A stretch of 64,000 bases of DNA, from assembly GCF_001704415.2 (NCBI RefSeq), contig NC_030819.1, positions 33,784,575-33,848,574 on the forward strand, in the 5' to 3' direction. Numbering within the stretch: the stretch's first letter is position 1; every line of letters starts with the position of its first letter. The translations under genes were made by a program, and so were the position numbers. The stretch is from Capra hircus. Lineage: Eukaryota > Chordata > Mammalia > Artiodactyla > Bovidae. A model generated the notes under the pieces. The model searched no databases. It was not told the DNA's origin and worked only from the letters and a program-made list of their open reading frames with translations. Below are positions 1-10,000 of the stretch, in pieces.

Positions 1-120
1 TTCTTTGTTTCAAGAGAGCTAGTGATCCATGGAGCCCACTAAGTTATGTAAAGCTTTGTTTTCAAGCTTGAAGAGTATTTGTGGACAGGTGGGTGCCACA
101 GATTTGTTATTGTAGTCTGT

Positions 121-224
121 TGTTTTTTTAACCACTTAATCATAAGTTAAGTGATCTTGTGATCTTGCAAACTGTTTTTTTAACCACTTAATCATAAGTT
201 AAGTGATCCTGTGATCTTGTAAAC
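121..224. repeat. 52-bp tandem duplication, two copies
   Basis: Bases 121-172 and 173-224 are the same 52-bp unit, beginning TGTTTTTTTAACCACTTAAT, differing at two positions. The two copies are directly adjacent with no spacer. Confidence 0.95.
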
Positions 225-342
225 TGAGAGCCAGTTCGAGTTCAGAAACTTCTTTCTTCTGATCTGACCTGCCGTGTTTGTTTGTGAAGAGATCAAAGCC
301 AGATTCCAGCTTAGAAAAAAGGCTGATCCAGGTCACCTCAGT

Positions 343-467
343 TGGAGAAGGAAATGGCAACCCATTCCAGTATTCTTCCTAGGAAAATCCCATGGACAGA
401 GGTGCCTGGTGGGCTACAGTCTGTGGGATCACAAAGGGTTGGACATGACTGAGCTACTTACACACAG
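343..467 (+). mobile_element. Bov-A type SINE fragment
   Basis: Matches the BovB-derived tail (GGAGAAGGAAATGGCAACCC ... GGGCTACAGT). Flanked by 13-bp direct repeats, AGGTCACCTCAGT (330-342) and AGGTCACTTCAGT (468-480), one mismatch, so it is a complete insertion of one Bov-A unit. Confidence 0.9.
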
Positions 468-652
468 AGGTCACTTCAGTAATTGACAGATAATTGACAA
501 TGATAGCTCATGTAACTTACTTAGGACATGTGATTAAGGAGAATTAAATCATAAAAATGACAACCTGGTATGGTTTTATTGTTTCTAGTGTTGTTTTTAG
601 CACAGTTTTGTTTAAGTAAATGTAGAAACCCCAAAAGCAAATACAGTATTTA

Positions 653-870
653 GTGCATGTGTGTTCAAGTCATGTCCAACTCTTTTGCGACCTCATGGAC
701 TGTAGTCCAACAAGCTTCTCTGTCCATGGGATTTTCCAGGCAAGAATACTAGAGTGGGTTGCCATTTCCTTCTCCAGGAGATCTTCCCTACCCAGGGGTC
801 AAATCCAAGTTTCTTACAACTCCTGCATTGGCAGATGAATTCTTTACCACTGTGCCACCTAGGAAGCCTG
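653..870 (-). mobile_element. Bov-tA SINE, antisense
   Basis: Reads in reverse: the tRNA-like head (ending CACCTAGGAAGCC on plus) at the right and the BovB-derived tail (CATGTCCAACTC) at the left. No clear target duplication seen. Confidence 0.9.
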
Positions 871-965
871 ATTTGTATTGCTACCTATCTTGAGATGGAT
901 GAAAGTAAGGAGATTTTAATAAAGTTGTTTCAGATTTTGAACTCAGTGTTAGTTTTTTTTCTTAG

Positions 966-1084
966 GGAACGAGGCCCTTTTTTCATTGGAGACTGCATCA
1001 GATTATGTGAAAGATGACAAAGCTTCTTTCTATGGTTTCAAATGTTTTGCAATTGGATATGAGTTTAGCCCTGGACCTGATGAG
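966..1084 (+). CDS. MYCBP2: MYCBP2 exon 1 of window
   Basis: Residues 1-39. The acceptor is a T-rich tract ending CTTAG, and the donor is GAG|GTGAGA. The first two bases finish a codon begun upstream (intron phase 1); the exon ends on a whole codon. It encodes the end of a beta-sandwich-like module, with KASFYGFKCFAIGYEFSPGP as its hallmark. YGFK/WGFK strands of this kind occur in several giant ligases, so a fold assignment beyond 'beta-sandwich' is inference. A Bov-tA SINE ends about 95 bases upstream of the acceptor. Confidence 0.93.
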
Positions 1085-4000
1085 GTGAGAATGAATTATC
1101 TTCTTATTCTGTTGAGGAAGATTGTGTTTCTAAGGGCTACTGTTGACTTGGATTGTGTTTGCTGAATATATTCAAGAAGCCTGAAATTTTATTTTAAGCT
1201 AGGGTGTCTAATCTATTTTGTAGTTTAATTTTGTACAAATGAATTGTCTGGTATTGTTGTTTTTAATACGTGGAGAGATCAGAGTCTGTGCAGCATGACC
1301 CAGCCTTTAAAGACAGTATAATCATGCCTGTTCCAAACCTGGTTGGTGACTGTACCTTTCTAAGTGATTTTTTTTTTTTTAATGAAAATATTGATTTATT
1401 TTCTCTTTCTTTTTTTTTTTTTTACTTTATAATACTGTACTGGTTTTGCCATACATCAACATGAATCTGCCACGGGTGCTAATTTCACAATGGCACTAAC
1501 TTAATATCTGTCGTAAAGATTTCAAGTAGTACTGTTTAAAAAAAAAGTTAAGGTGAAACAGTGATCATGTTCCATCAAAGTAATAAATGAAAAATCCTTT
1601 GGACTATGAGCTGTTGGTCTAGAACTTTTTGGTCTGAAACAGTATAACCAATGTGAGACATAATATTGAATCTCTTACACTCTTAATTAACCATTAGCTG
1701 CTAACACATGCTTCCTTTTCGTTTGAAACGTTATGCTGGAATGCAAGTCACGTTTTTTTGATAGTCCACATCATCTCTCAAAAATTCTTTTGGACTCTGT
1801 GGGAGAGGGAGAGGGTGCGATGATTTGGGAGAATGGCATTGAAACATGTATAATATCATATGTGAAACGAATCGCCAGTCCAGGTTCAGTGCATGATACT
1901 GGATGCTTGGGGCTGGTGCACTGGGACAACCAGGAGGGGTGATACGGGGAGAGGGGAGGCAGGGGGGTTCAGGATGGGGAACACATGTATACCTGTGGCA
2001 GATTCATGTTGATGTATGGCAGAACCAATACAGTATTGTGAAGTGATTAACCTCCAATTAAAATAAATAAATAAGTTTATATTTTTAAAAAATTGCATCT
2101 TCCAAACAGTTTTTACAGCATCTGATTTTTTTCAATTCTCCAGGGAGTCATTCAGTTGGAAAAAGAACTAGCTAATCTTGGTGGGGTTTGTGCAGCAGCT
2201 TTGATGAAAAAGGATCTAGCACTTCCTGTTGGTAAGTGTGATCTTGTACTAGGTATTTATGATTCTTTTAAAAGTTACAAAATTATGAATAGAATGTTTA
2301 TTGAAAAACATCCTAAAAATAGCAAAATGAATTTAACAGTCACATATATTCATAGGCAGCTGCTTACTATACTGGAGACAATGAGACATTTGTGTTGTAT
2401 TCATATGAGGGAAATTGGTACAACCTCTTTGAAGAAAATTCATCAATAGCTATTCAAATTGTATATAAATATACCTTTTGATATAGCATTTTTATACATA
2501 TTTACACAAATACTCAAAAACATATATTATAAGAGATTAATATATCAGTACTTGTGGTTATAAAACCTAGGAGCAACCAAAATGTTTGTCAGTTGGGAAC
2601 TGTTCAGTCAGCGATGGTATATCTATATAAAACAAATGTAAGTAGCTGTTAAAATACAGTTACAAAAAAGTAAACCTTTATGTCCAGGCCAAGAAAGATG
2701 TCCAGATTATATAATTATATGATGTTCATTTTTTTGAACATCATATTGTATACATATATGTAAATATATATGTATGTTCCCGTGTATGTAGGTTGACACA
2801 TACATACATACAATGCTTATTTGCATACAGAGTTTTTAGAACAATACATAGGAAACTGGTGATACTCTTTGTCTTTGAAAGGGGATGGTGGCAGAATTTT
2901 TTATTCTGCATTTCTGTATAATTCAAATATTTCCCTTTGAACATGTATCAGTTTGGTTATAATATTTTATAAGTTCATTAAGCTATCAGAGAAAATTCAA
3001 TAAATGTTCTACATCAAGCAGTAAAGCAGAAGATGGTTAGAGAATACAGTCACTGTCTTGGGCTTTCCTGTCAGTAACTGTTGTTTACTAAATGTGAGGT
3101 TCTTCTGTAATATAACTGAAAAAGAGGTTCTGAATAATCAGTTTCCTTTTAAAGGTGTATGTAAATGTAATATCTATCATTTGATACACTTGCTGGGTGC
3201 CTTTTTTAGTATTGTCTTGAGATTTACAGCTTATATTCACACTGAAAATAAGCGTTTTAAAATTTAAACCACTGAGATTTTTCCAAAATGATAATAGTTC
3301 TCTTCAATTTGGAATATCAAATTTTTGGAGAACATGTATGAATGCAGAAGACTCGAAAGTTAAATGAAACATTGATATATTTTGGTAAACCTTTTCATTT
3401 ACATACCAGGTAATGAATTAGAGGAGGATCTTGAAATTCTTGAAGAGGCTGCTTTACAGGTATTGTCCTCAATAATTATAAGGATAAACTTTGTGCATTA
3501 ATTTTAAGCCAAATTTTCACTCAAATCAACCTTGTTTTTCTTGAGCATAGCACTCATTCGTTGAGTATTTCATCCTACAATTGGCAGTTATAAAGATAAA
3601 TAACTCATAATTGCTCCCCTTGATGGAATCAACCCCTGTGTGAGCCCTTACTGAACTGCACGGTGGGTGTTGACTCTGGAGTGAGATGTAAGCCCCGCTG
3701 GAGGAAGAAGAGCTACCAAGTGCCAAGGGCCCAGAGGAGGGTTTTGTCCAGTGGTGGACATTTAAATTAGATCTTGAAAGAAGTTTTATTTACCAGTTAG
3801 AAAAAAGATGTTAGTAATAGTAATCGAAATAATATCTATAGAGCAACTTTATAGTTTACCATATACTGTACTGATGTGCTCAGTCGTGGCTGACTCTGTG
3901 ACCCCATGGACTGTAGCCCACCAGGCTCCTCTGTCTGTGGAATTTTCCAAGCAGGAATACTAGAGTGGGTTGCCATTTCCTTCTCCAGTAGTTTGCCATA

Positions 4001-7000
4001 TCTTTGACATTATCTGTCTATTTCTGCAGTTGCACTTTGAAATCACTATTTTCTCTTGTATCTGACAATTATATCAGTTCAGAGAAGTTTTGATTTATCT
4101 AAGAATTCAGCCAACTGGGGGATCGAGGCTGGTATCCAGGTCTTCTAATACTTACAGTGGTTTACATGTTATTTATTTTCTGAAATGATTGCAGCAGTAA
4201 TAATAAAAACAAACATTTATGACTTTTAACTTTATCAGTTACTATTCCAAACAGTTTTATATTTTAAAATCATTTAGTCCTTACAACAGCCCTATGAAGT
4301 AGGAACTCCTAACTATAGATAAGGAAACTGAGATAAAAACAACTTAAATAACTGGCTCAGAATCACACAGCTGGTGAGCAGCTGGTCTAGAGTTTGACCT
4401 TTGGCAATTTGGTGACAAAGTCTATGACCTTGATCACTGTGCTCTAATTGTAGGGAGCCATGGTGTCCTCGATAATGTTAAGAAACTTATGTTTTTTAAA
4501 ATCCCACCAGCTTTTGCTTTTCCTTTTAGAAAAGTTAAATCTCTGTATCTTAAGATACAAAAATAAAAGTTAATTAAAATAATGTTTAATGAACATGCTG
4601 TGTGTCATATAGCATTCTAGCTAAGGAAATCCATCAAGTAGCTCATCATCCCAGGTATTATGGCTTATAGAATGTTATTTAGGCCAGATATGAGGAGATC
4701 TTTATTGTGCTTCTGTAAAGAAAAAAGTGATGTCCCAAATTACACACCTTTTTGGCATGTAAGGTAGTCGTTGTGATGGTCTAACATACATTAAACACCC
4801 ATTGCTTGTTAGGCAGATGGTGAGCATTTAAATGTGTTGTGTGTATATACTTAGTTGCATAGTCATGCCAATTCTTTGCAACCTCATGGACTGCAGCCCA
4901 CCAGGCTCCTCTATTCATGGAATTTTCCAGGCAAGAATACTGGAGCAGATTGCCATTTCTTCCTCCAGGAATCTTCCTGACGCAGGGATCAAACCTACAC
5001 CTCTTCGCATCTCCTGCATTGGCAGGCAGATTCTTTACCACTGCGTCACCTAGGAAGCCCCATTTAAATGCGTTATTTAAATTGTATAATAACTACAAGA
5101 GATCATTTGATCACCAGTTTATACCTTTCAGTGATTCAGGAATGGTCTGTAACTTGTTAGCTCAAGAGGACATAGCAATAACTTGTCCAAAGTCTGAATT
5201 TTAACTTGTCCATTTGTTATTAAAGATTATGATTTTGAAATTGCATGGTTCATAAAAGCAGAAGTTACTGTTGTAGAAATTGAAAGAACTGGAAATATAA
5301 TAGTTTTCCATGAAAAATATTTTGTTTTGAAATTTATTATACAGTCATTAAGATTTTTCTAGAGTTTTAGCACTTATAGCAAGTCTTTCTAAAATGTTAG
5401 GCGTGCTTCTCATCTAGTTGAGAGCTAAAATTTCTGTTTCATCTGCCCTTTTTCCTTAACTTTAATAAGGCTTACACAGGCTAATGCAGTGTATGTGCAG
5501 CCACAGTCAGGCTTCCATCAACTTTTTGCCTGAGTCAAGACCTTGGTACCCACCTGCCCAAGAGCACAGACACAGCCTACCCAAGAGAACCACCAGTAAT
5601 GGAGACACAGAAAACGGGCAACCTCTGCAGCTGTCTTCAGAGGGGAGCCCTGGTCCCGACACACGGAGATGTGACACGTGCAGGGAAACGTGGAGAGCGT
5701 GGGTAGGGGGAGATGCAGCGTTAGCTCTAACCTGCAACACTCAGATAAATCGCTTCCTTTTGTGAGCGGAATGAAACTGGAAGTATTACTCCGAGTGTTT
5801 CCCTGCTGGAAGTTTTCTACTGTACAGAGTAAAGGAGCACTGGGACATGAGGAGAAAACGATTTCCCAAAAAAGGCCTATCTAAAATTGGGTGTAAATTC
5901 AAAACAATCTGTGATTTAAGTTTTATATTATAAAATATAAATGTTCTCTTTTACCCAACAGGTGTGCAAAACCCATTCTGGTATTCTTGGAAAGGGTTTA
6001 GCTCTTTCTCATTCACCAACTATATTGGAGGCACTAGAAGGAAACTTACCACTTCAAATCCAGAGCAATGAACAGTCCTTTCTGGACGATTTTATCGCTT
6101 GTGTTCCAGGATCAAGTGGTGGAAGGCTTGCGAGGTAATGCACTCCTAAGTCCTACAGTGATTTTCCTCCAGGGCTTACCTTAGTTTTCATTTCTGAAGA
6201 GAAAGGAGAGGAGTCATTAGGATGTTACAGTGCTACCTAAAATAATGTAGTTTATGTGTTTTGGACTCTCTGAAATATAAAGTAGTAGTTAATATTTCAG
6301 TATATTTTAAAAATATATAATAATTGTTAAAAATATATAGACTACATGGTAAAATAGAGAAGTCTGGAATTTGATGGTAATATTTAATATCTATACTACT
6401 AAATTTGTCACTATATTTGTCTTAATATGAGGATTTTTTCCAAATCTACAGTTAATGCAGATATAAATTAAGAATTTAAATCAGGTAATTTAAGATTATA
6501 GAGTTCTCGTTTATTTTGTTGCTATTTGCTTTTTTTGAGGGTGCGCTAATATGCTGACTTTAGTAATTTCACTAGGAAATATGCCTCAGAGAGTAAAGAA
6601 TCCACCTGCAATGTGGGAGACCTGGGTTTGATCCCTGGGTTGGGAAGATCCCCAGAGGAGGGCTTGGCAACCCACTCCAGTATTCTTGCCTGGAGAATCA
6701 CATGGACCAGAGGAGCCTGGCAGGCTAGTCCATGGGGTCGCAAAGAGCCGGACGCGACTGAGTGACTAAGTACACAGCACACACTGCTAGTAAATACAGA
6801 AATATGACCCTCTTTCTGGCTTTAATTTTAAAAATACAGAGATTACTCTTTAGTTTTTAAAAACTAAAGTGGTGATTGGAGAAAAATAGAAAACATCTTT
6901 TAAGTCAGCCTCACTGCCTTCTTCATGGACCTTTTCATGTAGTATACATCACAATTTACTCCTCAGTCATCTCACAGGACCACTTGAATGCAGATCATGC

Positions 7001-10000
7001 AAAGAATTCACGCATGGATATCACAAAAAAGCGAATTCGCATGGAAGGAATGGTAGTGAAGGAAAATCGTTACTAAGCTGTGTAAAGAGAAGGTGGTGTA
7101 TTTCTAACCTTCTGCACCCCAGCAAGCAAAATGTCACTTCTGTTTCTGCTTTGACAGAAATGCTGCTCTTTCCCAGGTCTTCAGGTTGGCAATTAGGCAG
7201 ACCTTCCCTAAGTAGGGATTCCCTGGTGGGGCTCAAAGGCTAAAGCATCTACCTGCAATGCAGGAGACCTGGGTTCAATCCCTGGGTCAGGAAGATCAGC
7301 TGGAGAAGGAAATGGCAACCCATTCCAGTACTCTTGCTTGGGAAATTCCATGGACAGAGAAGCCTGGTAGACTACAGTCCATGGGATCTCAAAGAGTCAG
7401 ACATGTCTGAGCGACTTCACTTTCACTTTCCTTAAGTAGTGTTATTTGGGACTTCTAAGAATATACAACCTAAATTCATTTTCTTGGTTATTTTAAATCA
7501 GCCATAGTTAAAATTTCACACTTTCTGATTTTACAGTTGTTTCTGTTTTATTTGTAATCATCAAAAATCTCATATGCTTTAGCGTATTGAAAGATTGTTG
7601 AATCATGACTCCAGGATTCTTGGCCCCCGGAGGAGAAGAATTCAGTCCGGAGCCAGAGACAAGGCTTGATCGCTCAGAGATTTTGTGTAATAAAGTTTTA
7701 TTAAAGTATAAAGGAGATAGAGAAAGCTTCTGACATAGACATCAGAAGGGGGCAGAAAGAGTACCCCCTTGTTAGTGTTAGCAATGAAGTTATATGCTCT
7801 CCAAAGAATCCAAAGAATGTCTGGAGATTGTAAAGACCTCACCAGACCTACTCCCATAATTTACATTTTAAGATAACAGAATTAGCCAGAAGGTTTAATC
7901 CAGAGACTGTCCTCAGGCAGGATACATTATTGTTATATAATCCTAAGGAATGTAGAGAAGGAAAAAAAAAGTTTGTCCTTTCTTCCTCCTTGAGGATTCC
8001 AGATTCCTCTCTCCTTGGGGACCCCTAGACTTACCAACCTGCCTAGGAAATTGACTCTCTCAATATTTGTTTAATGAATTTGTCATTAATAATTTCCGAG
8101 GAAGTTATTAATACTTGTGATCCTTATTGTGCCTGCATACTAAGTCATTTCAGTCGTGTCCGACTCTTTGCAACCGTATGGACCGTAGCCCACCAGGCTT
8201 CTCTGTCCATGGGGATTCCCCAGGCAAGAATACTAGAGTGGGTTGCCATACCCTCCTCTAAGGGATCTTCCTGACCCAGGGATCGAACACTATCTCTTAG
8301 GTCTCCTGCACTGGCCAGTAGGTTCTTTACCACTGGCACCATCTGGGAAGCCCATGGTCCTTATTACTGAGTTGGAAATGATAATCCTTTTAGCACTTTG
8401 TTTAGTATGCTGCTGCTGCTGCTGCTAAGTCACTTCAGTCGTGTCCGACTCTGTGCGACCCCATAGACGGCAGCCTACCAGGCTCCTCTGTCCCTGGGAT
8501 TCTCCAGGCAAGAACACTGGAGTGGGTTGCCATTTCCTTCTCCAATGCATGAAAGTGAAAAGTGAAAGTGAAGTCACTCAGTTGTGTCTGACCCTCAGCG
8601 ACCCCATAGACTGCAGCCTTCCAGGCTCCTCCGTCCATGGGATTTTCCAGGCAAGAGTGCTGGAGTAGGGTACCATCGCCTTCTCCTTTGTTTAGTATAG
8701 TTTTATTCATTTGGCCTAGTTTCATTTTAATCACTGAAGATATTGATGAATGTTTGGTTTTTTGTTTACTTGTGTTTTCATTCCTGTTAGGTGGCTTCAG
8801 CCAGATTCCTATGCTGATCCTCAGAAAACATCTTTGATTCTGAATAAGGATGATATTCGGTGTGGTTGGCCTACCACCATCACAGTGCAAACGAAAGACC
8901 AGTATGGGGATGTGGTACACGTTCCCAACATGAAGGTAATTGTATTGGGATTAAATTAATAGACATCTAGGCACTGACTATTGTAACTCATAAAATTTTA
9001 GAAATGACAAGAGCTTAGAGTCTTATTTGCAGTGCGCTCCTTACTTATATGCAGTGAAGGAAGCTGAAACATTTTTAAATGATTTGTTCACATTAATCAG
9101 TACTCGATTATGCAAGTTATATACTTTTTGGGTTTTGCTTCACATATGCTGGATGCTATGGTGATTCAAAGGGACGATAAGAAAGTGTCCATAAAAAGAG
9201 TGCTAAGCACACAGAGGGAAGACCATCATATATTAGTCATTGAATAAATAAATGAAAGAATACATTTAAAAATTTTATGTATGTTTTTAAAAGACTTAAA
9301 TATGTTTTACATTTGGTACTACTGAAGCAACCTTTAAAATATAATATTGATACTTATGAAATAAATCAGAAATACCTAAATTTGGATTGTAAAAGAATGA
9401 GGAATGGAACTTGTTCTGTGCTATACTGAAGAATATAGTTCTCTGAATACTTCTTCCCTGAGACTTTAGTTAATAATGACACTTCAGAGCATATTATAAT
9501 AAAGGCATAGAATTAAGTCCTCTATGTTATATATTAATTAAATATCTTATTTAAAACTTTTATTAGATTGCTGGAAACAGTGAATATCGAACAAAAGTTT
9601 GTATAGGCAATCCCCAGTTACAGCGGCCCTTCAAAGTTGTGTTTACAAAGTGATTAGGTTATTTGGAGTTGATTAAGCCTGAAATCTTTTTTGCTCACAG
9701 AGAAGCTGATTTTACCTCAATATACTAGCACTTTTTCAACTAGTTGGTACATTATTTCATTTGTACCATGGAGAAGCACAATACCACTTACTTGATTCAC
9801 AATTAAAAAAAAGAGGACAATAGTTTATATGTCTTAAGACCAGTAAGTAAAACTGTAATGAAAAACATTTGGCCCTGATACGAAAGAAAATTCAGGCTTT
9901 ACTAGTGGCTTTCAGTGTTTTGGCCATGACCCCCTGCAAGAGTTTCATCATGACCCAAACAAACATATATAGGATGGAAGAGTATGTACTCTTTTAATTA

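Larger units (their letters stand above)
1..965 (+). other. MYCBP2: MYCBP2 intron, 3' part
   Basis: Intronic sequence up to the first acceptor. It holds a 52-bp tandem duplication, a plus-strand Bov fragment and a minus-strand Bov-tA, entered separately. I see nothing else in 481-652. Confidence 0.85.
1085..2143 (+). other. MYCBP2: MYCBP2 intron with opposed L1 tails
   Basis: GT-AG intron. It holds an antisense L1 tail and a sense L1 3' end facing each other, entered separately. The remaining sequence (1085-1400, 1481-1784) is AT-rich without recognisable features. Confidence 0.88.
2232..3409 (+). other. MYCBP2: MYCBP2 intron
   Basis: GT-AG intron. About half is an old L1 3' end (2440-2955). 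Bases 2956-3409 are AT-rich with nothing recognised. Confidence 0.85.
3460..5961 (+). other. MYCBP2: MYCBP2 intron
   Basis: GT-AG intron. Holds two antisense Bov SINEs, an antisense MIR and a GC-richer patch (5480-5770), entered separately. Bases 3530-3800 may be a remnant of an L2 3' end on the minus strand (weak). The rest is AT-rich and unassigned. Confidence 0.85.
6135..8790 (+). other. MYCBP2: MYCBP2 intron, most retroposon-dense
   Basis: GT-AG intron. Two sense Bov-tA, one solo LTR, one antisense Bov-tA and one antisense Bov-A2 dimer make up over half of it, entered separately. The opening 430 bases are AT-rich and unassigned. Confidence 0.9.

Noticed and set aside
6590..6660. tRNA-like A and B boxes in Bov-tA elements (also at 7240, 19200, 36900) and in the CHR-2-type SINE at 32650.
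   Set aside because: They are SINE heads derived from tRNA. They lack a complete cloverleaf and sit in retroposons with target duplications, so they are not tRNA genes.
7600..7620. A flanking target duplication for the solo LTR.
   Set aside because: The six bases on each side (GAATCA and ATATTT) do not match, so exact LTR ends or later mutations remain uncertain.
7606..8062. A retroviral gene or provirus at the LTR.
   Set aside because: Only one LTR-length segment is present, with no gag, pol or env sequence on either side. It is a solo LTR.
8435..8920. 161-codon open frame on the minus strand.
   Set aside because: It spans a Bov-A2 SINE and the antisense of exon 5. No coding signature of its own.
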